Source: Algibacter sp. (GTDB taxonomy: Bacteria; Bacteroidota; Bacteroidia; Flavobacteriales; Flavobacteriaceae). From it: DNA of 45,837 bases. Position 1 is the first letter of the stretch; every line of letters begins with the position of its first letter. Below, piece after piece: positions 16,509 to 24,821 of the stretch. Position numbers and translations under genes: made by a program. The stretch lies in NCBI RefSeq assembly GCF_029245835.1, contig NZ_JAQWOO010000083.1, forward strand, positions 1 through 45,837, in the 5' to 3' direction. The notes below the pieces were generated by a model, which was not told the DNA's origin, made no database searches, and saw only the letters and a program-made list of their open reading frames with translations.

Positions 16509-17663
16509 ATGAAGAAAATTCAAATGGTTGACCTTAAAGGTCAATATGCTGGCATAAAAGATGTCGTTAACCCTTCTATTCAAGAAGTAATTGAAAACAC
16601 AGCATTTATTAATGGACCAAAAGTTCATGATTTTCAAAAAAACTTAGAAACATATTTAGGTGTAAAACATGTTATTCCATGTGCAAACGGGACAGATGCA
16701 TTACAGATAGCTATGATGGGTCTTGGTTTAGAGCCAGGAGATGAAGTTATTACTGCCGATTTTACTTTTGCTGCAACTGTTGAAGTTATTGCACTTTTGA
16801 AATTAACACCAGTTTTAGTTGATGTTAATGAAGATGATTTTAACATTAATATTGAAGCTATAAAGCGCGCTATTACACCAAAAACAAAAGCGATTGTGCC
16901 TGTTCATTTATTTGGGCAATGCGCTAATATGGAGGCTATAATGGAAATTGCAAAAGCGCATAATCTATTTGTAATTGAAGATAATGCTCAGGCTATTGGT
17001 GCTAATTACACATATAGTAATGGTGCTAAAGTGAAAGCCGGAACTATTGGACATGTTGGAGCAACTTCATTTTTCCCTTCTAAAAATTTAGGTTGTTATG
17101 GCGATGGTGGTGCTATTTTTACTAATGATGATGATTTAGCACATACCATTAGAGGTATTGTAAATCATGGTATGTACGAGCGTTATCATCATGATGTGGT
17201 TGGTGTAAACTCAAGATTAGATAGTATACAGGCTGCTGTTTTAGACGCTAAATTACCGCATTTAGATAATTATAATAAGGCAAGACGAAATGCAGCAAGA
17301 AAATACAATGCTGCTTTTAAAAATATTGAAAGTATAACAACACCTAAAACAGTAAATGGTTGCGAGGGTATTTGTGATACTTGTGATTGCCACGTTTTCC
17401 ATCAATATACACTAAAAATAAAAGGTATTGATAGGGATGCTTTAGCTAAACATTTAAATGACCAAGGAATCCCTTGTGGGGTATATTACCCAATTCCACT
17501 TCATAGACAAAAGGCTTACTTGGATGAAAGATATAATGAAGCGGATTTTGAAGTGACCAATCAATTGGTAAAAGATGTTATTTCTTTACCAATGCATACG
17601 GAATTAGACGACGAACAAATAGAATACATTACATCAACAACTATAAAATTTATAAATGGATAA
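16509..17663 (+). CDS. DegT/DnrJ/EryC1/StrS-family sugar aminotransferase
   Basis: The 384-residue PLP enzyme of the DegT family transfers an amino group to a keto-sugar nucleotide for LPS or capsule. Motifs include PCANGTDALQIAMMGLGLEPGDEVI (about 57-81), the IEDNAQAIGA segment (Asp158 holding PLP nitrogen), and the PLP-binding Lys192 in SFFPSKNLGCYGDGG. Unusual for the wider family is a cysteine cluster before the C-terminal domain: Cys285, Cys289, Cys292, Cys294 and His295 (GCEGICDTCDCH). Its last eight bases overlap the start of galE, so the two are translated together. The exact sugar substrate is unknown. Confidence 0.88.
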   Translation: MKKIQMVDLKGQYAGIKDVVNPSIQEVIENTAFINGPKVHDFQKNLETYLGVKHVIPCANGTDALQIAMMGLGLEPGDEVITADFTFAATVEVIALLKLTPVLVDVNEDDFNINIEAIKRAITPKTKAIVPVHLFGQCANMEAIMEIAKAHNLFVIEDNAQAIGANYTYSNGAKVKAGTIGHVGATSFFPSKNLGCYGDGGAIFTNDDDLAHTIRGIVNHGMYERYHHDVVGVNSRLDSIQAAVLDAKLPHLDNYNKARRNAARKYNAAFKNIESITTPKTVNGCEGICDTCDCHVFHQYTLKIKGIDRDALAKHLNDQGIPCGVYYPIPLHRQKAYLDERYNEADFEVTNQLVKDVISLPMHTELDDEQIEYITSTTIKFING

Positions 17664-18678
17664 AATATTAGTAACAGGTGGTTTAGGATTTATCGGATCG
17701 CATACGGTTGTAGAATTACAAAATGAAGGTTATGAGGTGGTTATTATTGATGATTTATCAAACTCATCAGAAACGGTTTTAGATGGAATTTCGGCTATTA
17801 CTGGTAAAACACCAATTTTTGAAAAACTAGATTTAAAAAACAAATCAGGAGTTGAATCTTTTTTTGCTAAACATAATGATGTAAAAGGTGTGATTCATTT
17901 TGCCGCTAGTAAGGCTGTAGGAGAGAGTGTTAAAGAGCCTTTGTTATATTATGAAAACAATATAGCAACCTTAGTTTACATTCTAAAAGAATTAAAGAAA
18001 TTACCTTCTGCGGCATTTATATTTAGTTCTTCTTGTACCGTTTACGGTCAAGCCGATGAGTTACCAATTACAGAGAGTGCTCCTGTTAAACAAGCTGAGT
18101 CACCTTACGGAAATACAAAACAAATAGGTGAAGAAATTATTCAAGATACTTGTAAAGTTGTACCCACATTAAAAGCCATTGCACTGCGTTATTTTAATCC
18201 AATTGGTGCACATGAATCTGTTGAAATAGGTGAGTTACCAATTGGTGTGCCACAAAACTTAGTGCCATTTATAACACAAACAGCTATTGGTTTACGTCAA
18301 GAATTATCAGTTTTTGGAGATGATTATCCAACACCAGATGGCACATGTATTAGAGATTATATCCATGTGGTAGATTTAGCTAAAGCACATGTTATTGCAT
18401 TAGGGCGATTATTGAACAACAAAAATAAATCAAATTATGAAACTTTTAATTTAGGAACAGGTAAAGGAAGTTCAGTATTAGAAGTTGTTAAGTCTTTTGA
18501 GAAAGTTTCTGGTGAAAAATTAAATTATAAGATTGTTGATAGAAGAGAAGGTGATATTATTTCAGCGTATGCTGATACCAATAAGGCTAATGATGAACTA
18601 GGATGGAAAACGAAATTATCTCTTGACGATGCTATGCTTTCTGCTTGGAAGTGGGAACAAAAAGTTAGAGCTAAGTAA
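17656..18678 (+). CDS. galE: UDP-glucose 4-epimerase
   Basis: The 340-residue short-chain dehydrogenase/reductase interconverts UDP-glucose and UDP-galactose, or the N-acetyl forms. It has the NAD-binding TGGLGFIGSH at residues 7-16, the active-site Ser in FSSSCTVYGQ, and the YGNTK Tyr-x-x-x-Lys pair. FNPIGAHESVEIGELPIGVPQNL and the C-terminal GRREGD-like DRREGDIISAYAD are GalE-specific. It overlaps the aminotransferase stop by eight bases and is followed by a strong terminator. The pairing suggests supply of sugar nucleotides for surface polysaccharide. Confidence 0.93.
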   Translation: MDKILVTGGLGFIGSHTVVELQNEGYEVVIIDDLSNSSETVLDGISAITGKTPIFEKLDLKNKSGVESFFAKHNDVKGVIHFAASKAVGESVKEPLLYYENNIATLVYILKELKKLPSAAFIFSSSCTVYGQADELPITESAPVKQAESPYGNTKQIGEEIIQDTCKVVPTLKAIALRYFNPIGAHESVEIGELPIGVPQNLVPFITQTAIGLRQELSVFGDDYPTPDGTCIRDYIHVVDLAKAHVIALGRLLNNKNKSNYETFNLGTGKGSSVLEVVKSFEKVSGEKLNYKIVDRREGDIISAYADTNKANDELGWKTKLSLDDAMLSAWKWEQKVRAK

Positions 18679-18702
18679 AAAATAAATATTTAGTATAAAT
18701 GT

Positions 18703-18738
18703 AAAAGGTCGTTAATTTAAAATTAGCGACCTTTTTTT
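18703..18738. terminator. Terminator between galE and lspA, possibly two-way
   Basis: The arms AAAAGGTCGTTAATTT and AAATTAGCGACCTTTT form a long stem followed by T on both sides. It ends galE. Its right edge touches the lspA stop codon, so it may serve both convergent genes. Confidence 0.8.
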
Positions 18739-19249
18739 ATGGATTAGTTTTCTTCTTATTAAAACTCATAAATACCAAAATAATCATACCAGAAGTTACA
18801 GATAAATCGGCCAAATTAAATATACCAGTTCTGAAAACTCCACCAAGATCTATAAACAAGAAATCGGTAACTTTTCCAAAGACTATTCTGTCAAAAACAT
18901 TAGCAATACCACCGCCTATAATACTTGCAAAAGCAAAAAGCGACCAGTTATCTAAGGATTTGTCTTTGAAGATATGGCGAAGTACAAAACCTAAAACTAA
19001 TATTGGTAGAATAAGTAATAAGATGATTCTAAGCGTTTCATTCAATTCACTACCCATACCAAGAAAAGCACCTGTATTTTCAACATGCATTAAAACAAAA
19101 GCATCGCCAATTAAAGGAATGCGTTCACCAGGATTTATTTCTGTTCTGAGTATTATGTTATCTCTAACAAGTACTTTAGAAATTTGGTCGACTGCTATAG
19201 TTAAAACAATGACTAATATAATGTAGATGGAGCGTTTGCTTAATTTCAT
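18737..19249 (-). CDS. lspA: Lipoprotein signal peptidase (signal peptidase II)
   Basis: The 170-residue inner-membrane aspartyl protease has four hydrophobic segments. It removes signal peptides from prolipoproteins such as the lipoproteins seen in this window. Both catalytic aspartates are in place: GGGIANVFDRIVFGKVTDFL (first Asp) and FNLADLSVTSG (second Asp), plus the family motif VENTGAFLGMG. The start codon directly abuts the fabD stop, so lspA and fabD form one transcript. Confidence 0.94.
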   Translation of the reverse strand: MKLSKRSIYIILVIVLTIAVDQISKVLVRDNIILRTEINPGERIPLIGDAFVLMHVENTGAFLGMGSELNETLRIILLLILPILVLGFVLRHIFKDKSLDNWSLFAFASIIGGGIANVFDRIVFGKVTDFLFIDLGGVFRTGIFNLADLSVTSGMIILVFMSFNKKKTNP

Positions 19250-20143
19250 TTAGCTGTTGGTTTCAAAAGTTGCAGAAACCGTTTCTGATGCTCTGTTAAT
19301 CTTTTTTACTAAACCTTGTAAAACTTTGCCTGGGCCAACTTCTGTAAATAAGGTGGCGCCATCAGCTATCATTTGCTGTACAGACTGTGTCCAGCGCACT
19401 GGTGCTGTTAATTGAGAAATAAGATTTGCTTTTATTGCTGCCTCATCAATAACAGCATTAGCCGTTACATTTTGATAAATTGGGCAGTTAGGTTTGCCAA
19501 AAGTTGTGTTTTCTATGGCAGCAGCTAACTCCTCACGTGCTGGCTCCATTAAAGGTGAATGAAAGGCGCCACCAACGGGTAATACCAAAGCCCGACGCGC
19601 ACCTTCTGCCTTTAAAGCTTCGCAAGCTTTATTTATAGCCTCTACTTCTCCAGAAATAACTAATTGTCCTGGGCAATTGTAATTTGCGGCCACAACAATA
19701 CCATCGGTAGTTGCGCATACTTTTTCAACCACATCATCATCTAATCCTAAGACTGCGGCCATAGTACTTGGTTGTAACTCGCAAGCTTTTTGCATAGCTT
19801 GAGCACGTTGCGATACTAATTTTAAACCATCTTCAAAATTCAAAGCGCCATTGGCTACTAAAGCTGAAAATTCACCAAGTGAATGTCCTGCAACCATATC
19901 TGGTTTGAAACTATCGCCTAATGTTTTTGCTAAAATTACCGAGTGTAAAAATATGGCTGGTTGGGTGACCTTGGTTTCTTTTAAGTCTTCTGCAGACCCT
20001 TCAAACATAATGTCGGTGATGTTGAAGCCTAAAATTTCATTGGCTTGTTCAAAGAGTTCTTGTGCTAAAGGTGAGTTTTCGTAAAGGTCTAAGCCCATTC
20101 CTGAAAATTGTGCGCCTTGCCCTGGAAATATGTATGCGTTCAT
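19250..20143 (-). CDS. fabD: Malonyl-CoA:ACP transacylase
   Basis: The 297-residue enzyme loads malonyl groups onto acyl carrier protein for fatty-acid synthesis. The N-terminal FPGQGAQFSGMG, the nucleophile elbow GHSLGEFSAL (catalytic Ser), GAFHSPLM (catalytic His) and EVGPGKVLQGL near the C terminus are all present. The length is standard. It precedes lspA with no intervening base. About 80 bases upstream lies the first copy of the intergenic repeat. Confidence 0.95.
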   Translation of the reverse strand: MNAYIFPGQGAQFSGMGLDLYENSPLAQELFEQANEILGFNITDIMFEGSAEDLKETKVTQPAIFLHSVILAKTLGDSFKPDMVAGHSLGEFSALVANGALNFEDGLKLVSQRAQAMQKACELQPSTMAAVLGLDDDVVEKVCATTDGIVVAANYNCPGQLVISGEVEAINKACEALKAEGARRALVLPVGGAFHSPLMEPAREELAAAIENTTFGKPNCPIYQNVTANAVIDEAAIKANLISQLTAPVRWTQSVQQMIADGATLFTEVGPGKVLQGLVKKINRASETVSATFETNS

Positions 20144-20223
20144 TTTAGTTAGTTTTTTGTGGGGCTAAAATAGGAATAAATCTTTAGAAGAAGTAACTAT
20201 GTTTTTTGAAAGTTCTGAGTTTT

Positions 20224-20360
20224 GCGTTAGGGATTGCAGTGGAAAGCCCACAGCTTGTGCGCCCTAGCGCAGAAGCGAGGACTTGTAACGAAAAGCCCGA
20301 CTTTTTGCGATCCTGCAAGGTTTCTAAAAACCTTGTAGGTATGAGTAAAAAGTAACGCCC
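20224..20360 (-). repeat. Intergenic palindromic repeat, copy 1 (long form)
   Basis: This 137-bp element begins GCGTTAGGG and ends GTAACGCCC, giving imperfect terminal inverted repeats. Read on the minus strand it matches 23649-23743 over most of its length (GGTCGGGC-like core, TTTTCGTTACAAGTCCTCGC, then GGGCTTTCCACTGCAATCCC). In place of the short CCCTAAAGGG hairpin of copy 2 it carries an inserted stem-loop, CCTGCAAGGTTT and AAACCTTGTAGG. It sits between fabD and the FAD-dehydrogenase gene. Confidence 0.85.
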
Positions 20361-20371
20361 AAATTATTACA

Positions 20372-21928
20372 TTATAAATTCCCAGTTGCCGCCTCAGCAC
20401 AACGCTCCCCATCCATGGCTGCAGAAACAATACCACCTGCATAACCACCACCTTCTCCACAAGGATATAAATTAGAAATTTGAGTGTGCTGTAATTGCTC
20501 GTTTCTAGGAATGGAAACTGGCGATGAGGTTCTGGATTCTACACCAACAACATTGGCCTCTTCGGTATAATACCCTTTCATTTTTCTTCCGAAAGCTTCA
20601 AACCCTTTTCGTAATCTACCACCAATAAATTTAGGCAACAAAGAGTGCAGTGGCGCTGATTTTAATCCCGGTTGGTATGATGTAGGATTTAATTCCGGCG
20701 ATAGCTTTCCTTCAACAAAATCTGTTAATCGTTGCGCGGGTGCTGTCTGACTTCTGCCACCTGCAGTGAATGCTAAACGCTCTAATTTTTTTTGGTATTC
20801 TAAGCCTTTTAATGCGCCAAATTGTTCGTATTTGTGTAAGTCTGTATCGGCATTTATTTCAACTACAATTCCAGAATTAGCATATAAATTATTTCGTTTT
20901 GAGGGCGACATACCATTTACAACCACTTCGCCATTGGCGGTAGCAGCAGGTACGATAAAACCGCCTGGACACATGCAAAATGAATATACGCCACGGTCTT
21001 TAACTTGTTCTACTAAACCATAAGAAGCTGCTGGGAGTAATTCATGGCGATCACCAGAGCAATGGTACTGTATAGAATCTATAATATGTTGCGGATGCTC
21101 AACACGAACGCCCATAGCAAAGGATTTTGCCTCAATAGCAATGTGTTTTTTATGAAGTAGATAAAAGATATCGCGTGCAGAATGTCCGGTTGCTAAAATG
21201 ACTTTTTCAACTGGTATTTCTTCGCCATTTCTAAGTTGAATGGCTTTAATTTTATGGTCTTTAATTATGAAATCGGTGACACGCGTTTCAAAATGAATAT
21301 CGCCACCATATTTTAAAATAGTTTCGCGAATATTCTGTACCACTTTTGGTAATTTGTTGGTTCCAATATGCGGATGTGCGTCAATTAAGATTTGATTTGT
21401 AGCGCCATGAAACACAAGGTTTTCAAAAATACGACGTACATCTCCACGTTTTAAACTTCTGGTGTAAAGCTTACCATCACTATAAGTGCCTGCTCCGCCT
21501 TCGCCAAAACAATAATTAGAATCTTCGTTTACAAAATGGTCTTGGTTTATGGCTTTTAAATCTCTACGGCGGTCTTGCACGTTTTTACCACGCTCTAAAA
21601 CAACGGGTTTAAAACCGAGTTCGATACAGCGTAAAGCAGCATACATACCAGCTGGACCAAAACCGATAATATGGATAGGTTTGGCCTTTGAAACATCTTT
21701 GTAATCAAATTGATAGTCTGAAGTTTCTGGAAGCGGTTCTTTAATATATACAGCAACTTTATAGTTTAGAATAATTTTAGGCTTTCTAGCATCAATAGAT
21801 TTTCGGAGTATTTTAACACCAGTGATATCTTTTCGGTCTATCTCTAAGGTAATCGCAGATTTTAAAACTAAAATATCTGGTTGTCCCTCTTCTTTGAGTG
21901 AAATACGAAGCTGTATGTCTTTTACCAT
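20372..21928 (-). CDS. FAD-dependent dehydrogenase (COG2509-type)
   Basis: The 518-residue flavoprotein has an N-terminal 80-residue domain (MVKDIQLRISLKEEGQPD). The FAD-binding Rossmann motif HIIGFGPAGMYAALRCIELG follows at about 90-109, with the family segment DSNYCFGEGGAGTYSDGKLYTR and a second dinucleotide motif VILATGHSARDIFYLL. The C-terminal LYPCGEGGGYAGGIVSAAMDG closes the FAD site. These oxidoreductases are widespread but have no agreed substrate. It is transcribed alone, ending 12 bases before a palindromic repeat. Confidence 0.88.
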   Translation of the reverse strand: MVKDIQLRISLKEEGQPDILVLKSAITLEIDRKDITGVKILRKSIDARKPKIILNYKVAVYIKEPLPETSDYQFDYKDVSKAKPIHIIGFGPAGMYAALRCIELGFKPVVLERGKNVQDRRRDLKAINQDHFVNEDSNYCFGEGGAGTYSDGKLYTRSLKRGDVRRIFENLVFHGATNQILIDAHPHIGTNKLPKVVQNIRETILKYGGDIHFETRVTDFIIKDHKIKAIQLRNGEEIPVEKVILATGHSARDIFYLLHKKHIAIEAKSFAMGVRVEHPQHIIDSIQYHCSGDRHELLPAASYGLVEQVKDRGVYSFCMCPGGFIVPAATANGEVVVNGMSPSKRNNLYANSGIVVEINADTDLHKYEQFGALKGLEYQKKLERLAFTAGGRSQTAPAQRLTDFVEGKLSPELNPTSYQPGLKSAPLHSLLPKFIGGRLRKGFEAFGRKMKGYYTEEANVVGVESRTSSPVSIPRNEQLQHTQISNLYPCGEGGGYAGGIVSAAMDGERCAEAATGNL

Positions 21929-22008
21929 GAGGCAAAATTAAGGAAATTTAGAACAGGAGTTTTAAAAAAGAATTTTTGAGTTTTGTTTATTTTTATGATA
22001 AAGTCAAA

Positions 22009-22929
22009 TTACTTCCTCTCATAAGTCAAAAACGAAAACTCATAATCATGCCCTTCATCTTTCTTATGAAATGTATTTGCAGTTTCTTTCCAAACGGTAG
22101 AATCAATTTCTGGAAAATAGGTGTCTGCATCAAAATCATGATGCACGCGTGTTAGTTCTATTTTATCGACTAAACTCATGGCTTGCTTGTAAATTTGACC
22201 ACCACCAATAATAAAAGGTTGAGAATCGTTTTTTGAGGCATCAATAGCATCTTTTAAACTATGCACGATAATAACACCTTGAGGCACATTGTAATCTCTC
22301 TGACGTGTAATAACAACATGAGTTCTATTTGGTAAAGGTTTCGGGAAACTTTCAAACGTTTTCCGTCCCATAATAATATGATGCCCATTTGTAAGTGCTT
22401 TAAAACGTTTTAAATCATTACTTAAATGCCAAATTAATTTATTTCCTAATCCAATAGCGTCATTCTCTGCGGCAGCAACAATAATGGTGAGCTCAGATTT
22501 TGTGCTTTTAGTTGTTTTATTTTGAGTGTCATTATAAACCTCACTTTGCGCCATTAAAGTTTCCTCTTTAACAAATCCTGCCTTAAGTTTTTCAATACGT
22601 TCTTGCTGTTTGGCAACTAATTTATCAAGTTGTTCTTTTTCCCATGCTTTACCCATAAATTTATTGGTAACAAACACGTTTAATAGGTGGTATATAAATA
22701 AGAATAGCCATAATAGAATAGCAAATACAAACCAATCAATATCAAAGAGTTTAAAATCTTTTCCAATACCTAAAACGGTATTAGCAATAATTAAAAAAAC
22801 AGCACCAATTAAAAAGATGACAAAATGCGCATACAACCGCTTTTTTTGTTTTATACGTTTTTGAGCATTTTCAATAAGCTCTAATTGGTTTTTATCTATT
22901 TCTGGTATGGATTTCTTTTTTCCGAACAT
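22009..22929 (-). CDS. folA: Membrane-anchored dihydrofolate reductase (2TM domain + DHFR)
   Basis: The 306-residue protein has two parts. Residues 1-100 form a 2TM domain: a charged start, membrane helices at about 33-53 and 66-88, then the amphipathic KQQERIEKLKAG helix. A linker rich in T, K and S (about 125-146) leads to a complete dihydrofolate reductase (147-306). The DHFR part keeps the catalytic Asp172 in WHLSNDLKRFKALT, the NADPH-binding IMGRKTFESFPKPLPNR and IIGGGQIYKQAM. It regenerates tetrahydrofolate, which thyA, 0.85 kb away, consumes as methylene-THF. Cytoplasmic placement of the enzyme half is inferred from the two helices. Plain soluble DHFR is about 160 residues. Confidence 0.9.
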   Translation of the reverse strand: MFGKKKSIPEIDKNQLELIENAQKRIKQKKRLYAHFVIFLIGAVFLIIANTVLGIGKDFKLFDIDWFVFAILLWLFLFIYHLLNVFVTNKFMGKAWEKEQLDKLVAKQQERIEKLKAGFVKEETLMAQSEVYNDTQNKTTKSTKSELTIIVAAAENDAIGLGNKLIWHLSNDLKRFKALTNGHHIIMGRKTFESFPKPLPNRTHVVITRQRDYNVPQGVIIVHSLKDAIDASKNDSQPFIIGGGQIYKQAMSLVDKIELTRVHHDFDADTYFPEIDSTVWKETANTFHKKDEGHDYEFSFLTYERK

Positions 22930-23245
22930 ATTAGTAAAATAACAAGTGTAAAGTTAAAGTTTTTTACTGATACTTAATACAAAATTAAGAGACTTAAAAA
23001 ATAGCTGTTAACGAAAACGTTTTAGTGCTAAAAACCATTGATAATCAGATATAAACGTGAATTTTTAGTTGATAATAATTTAAATTTTATACTAATTTTT
23101 TGTTTACTTTAATTATTTGTTAAACACAAATTGCCAAATTGATAATTCTTTAGAAGTAAAAGACTTAAATAGTTATGTGTAATAAATAGTTTATAAATTT
23201 GCAGTGTAATAAAACCTTTAAATAAAATACTTTAAATATAATATT
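22930..23245. other. Divergent spacer between DHFR and the CBM48 gene
   Basis: This AT-rich region holds no gene. It contains the DHFR promoter on the minus strand and an exact TAAATTTG box (23194-23201) for the CBM48 gene. A small palindrome centred on AAAACGTTTT (about 23017-23026) is the only other structure I see. Confidence 0.5.
23173..23201 (+). promoter_or_regulatory. Promoter of the CBM48 gene
   Basis: TTA at 23173-23175, 18 bases, then an exact TAAATTTG at 23194-23201. Transcription would start about 38 bases before the ATG. Confidence 0.6.
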
Positions 23246-23542
23246 ATGGCTATTAAAAAACAATTTTTGAAAAGTAAACCAGTTTGTAAAGTAACATTTT
23301 CTATACCTGCTGAAGACGCAAAAAAAGTATCTGTTGTTGGATCTTTTAACGATTGGAATGCTAAAAAAGCACCCCTAAAAAAATTAAAAAATGGAACTTT
23401 TAAAGGGACCCTAGATTTAGAAGCAGGGGCTTCTTACGAGTTTAAGTATGTTGTTGATGGCGTTTACGTAAATGACGAAACTGCCGATGCTTATGCATGG
23501 AACGATTTTGCTGGTGCAGAAAATGGTGTTATAAACTTATAA
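23246..23542 (+). CDS. Stand-alone glycogen-binding (CBM48/isoamylase early-set) domain protein
   Basis: The 98-residue protein is one immunoglobulin-like CBM48 domain: CKVTFSIPAEDAKKVSVVGSFNDWNAKKAPL, then GTFKGTLDLEAGASYEFKYVVDGVYVNDETADAY. The W of NDW and the YEFKYVVDG strand are typical of the AMPK/isoamylase N-terminal domain, which binds alpha-1,4 glucans. No enzyme is attached and no glycogen genes are nearby. It may target a partner to glycogen or act as a regulator. It has its own promoter and a strong terminator. Confidence 0.88.
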   Translation: MAIKKQFLKSKPVCKVTFSIPAEDAKKVSVVGSFNDWNAKKAPLKKLKNGTFKGTLDLEAGASYEFKYVVDGVYVNDETADAYAWNDFAGAENGVINL

Positions 23543-23563
23543 TAACTTCACTACATAAAGTTT

Positions 23564-23595
23564 AAAAGCACCTCGTTTTGGGGTGCTTTTTTTTG
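23564..23595 (+). terminator. Terminator of the CBM48 gene
   Basis: AAAAGCACC (23564-23572) pairs perfectly with GGTGCTTTT (23582-23590), followed by TTTT. Confidence 0.9.
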
Positions 23596-23648
23596 TTCCC
23601 TTGAGGGGGCTTTAGGGGTGTTTTAAGTCAAGAATTTAAAAATATTTT

Positions 23649-23743
23649 GGGCGTTACCCTAAAGGGTCGGGCTTTTCGTTACAAGTCCTCGCTTCTGCGC
23701 TAGGGCGCAAAAGCTGTGGGCTTTCCACTGCAATCCCTAACGC
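23649..23743 (+). repeat. Intergenic palindromic repeat, copy 2 (short form)
   Basis: This 95-bp element runs from GGGCGTTACCC to CCCTAACGC. It is the inverted partner of 20224-20360, with over 60 near-identical bases. Its left end has a small CCCTAAAGGG hairpin. It lies downstream of thyA (minus strand) and the CBM48 gene. Confidence 0.85.
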
Positions 23744-23774
23744 GGGTTGTTAATTTACTTGATTTATAAAAAAC

Positions 23775-24599
23775 TTAAACAGCAACAACGCCCTTAATAT
23801 GAGGGTGCGGATTATAATCTACCAAAGTAAAATCTTCGAAATTAAAATCAAAAATATCTTTAATTTCAGGATTAAGTATCATTTTTGGTAACGGACGAAT
23901 ATCTCTTGATAATTGTAATTCTAATTGTTCATAATGGTTGCTATAAATATGCGCATCTCCAAACGTGTGTATAAATTCTCCAGCTTCATAACCACAAACT
24001 TGTGCCATCATCATAGTAAATAAAGCATAAGAAGCAATATTAAAAGGGACACCCAGAAAGATGTCTGCACTTCTTTGGTATAACTGACAAGATAGTTTGC
24101 CATTTGCAACATAAAACTGAAAAAATGCATGGCAAGGTGGTAAAGCTGCTTTACCATTAGCAACATTTTCACTAAAACTTTTTGAAGTATCTGGTAATAC
24201 CGAAGGATTCCAAGCAGAAACCATCATTCTCCGGCTATTCGGATTGTTTTTTAGAGCATCAACAACTTCTTTAATTTGGTCAATCTCATCATTGTTCCAA
24301 TTGCGCCATTGGTGCCCGTAAACGGGTCCTAAATCCCCATTTTCATCAGCCCATTCGTTCCAAATACGCACGCCATTTTCGGTAAGATATTTAGTATTAG
24401 TATCACCTTTTAAAAACCAAAGTAATTCATAAACAATAGATTTTAAATGCAATTTTTTGGTGGTAACCATAGGGAACCCCTCACTCAAATCAAAGCGCAT
24501 TTGATGTCCGAAAACACTTTTTGTTCCCGTTCCTGTGCGGTCTCCTTTTTCATTGCCGTTTTCTAAAACGTGTTTTACTAAGTCGTGATATTGTTTCAT
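23775..24599 (-). CDS. thyA: Thymidylate synthase
   Basis: The enzyme of about 274 residues methylates dUMP to dTMP using methylene-tetrahydrofolate. It has the early [16 protein letters not shown] (phosphate-binding Arg), the catalytic cysteine in [31 protein letters not shown], and a C-terminal [12 protein letters not shown] tail that closes the active site. The frame can be extended four codons upstream to ATG 24609-24611 (MGNI), but that codon sits inside a hairpin. Homologues start [15 protein letters not shown], so I place the start at 24599. The linked DHFR recycles its by-product. Confidence 0.95.
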   Translation of the reverse strand: MKQYHDLVKHVLENGNEKGDRTGTGTKSVFGHQMRFDLSEGFPMVTTKKLHLKSIVYELLWFLKGDTNTKYLTENGVRIWNEWADENGDLGPVYGHQWRNWNNDEIDQIKEVVDALKNNPNSRRMMVSAWNPSVLPDTSKSFSENVANGKAALPPCHAFFQFYVANGKLSCQLYQRSADIFLGVPFNIASYALFTMMMAQVCGYEAGEFIHTFGDAHIYSNHYEQLELQLSRDIRPLPKMILNPEIKDIFDFNFEDFTLVDYNPHPHIKGVVAV

Positions 24600-24603
24600 A
24601 ATA

Positions 24604-24622
24604 TTCCCCATGAAAATGGGGA
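24604..24622. repeat. REP-like hairpin directly upstream of thyA
   Basis: TTCCCCAT, loop GAAA, ATGGGGA, followed by TCTC. It belongs to the ATTCCC...GGGAATCT family also seen at 11295, 28178 and 38035. It lies within the thyA leader, next to the start codon. Confidence 0.6.
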
Positions 24623-24725
24623 TCTCTTTTAATTAAACTTGATTTTTATAATCGAATCTCTTCGTAAGTTACTTCGACTGCGCTCAGCATGACAAAATAC
24701 TGTTGATAAAAATAGAGAAAATAAG

Positions 24726-24753
24726 CAAAGATAGAGGTTCGTTTTTCAAACAA
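24726..24753 (-). promoter_or_regulatory. Promoter of thyA
   Basis: On the minus strand TTG (24751-24753), 17 bases, then an exact TATCTTTG (24726-24733). This gives a leader of about 120 bases that includes a GACTGCGCTCAGCATGACA-type repeat fragment and the hairpin next to the start. Confidence 0.6.
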
Positions 24754-24821
24754 AATATCAGAAGTTATTAACGAATTTAATTTACGCTAAGGTTTCCCTT
24801 TTGGGGAATTAAAGGGGCTTT

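Noticed and set aside
20227-20460. 77-codon minus-strand ORF
   Set aside because: It lies across a palindromic repeat and the out-of-frame end of the FAD-dehydrogenase gene.
24600-24611. Start of thyA four codons upstream (MGNI)
   Set aside because: That ATG lies in the loop-stem of a REP-like hairpin, and homologues begin MKQYHDLV.
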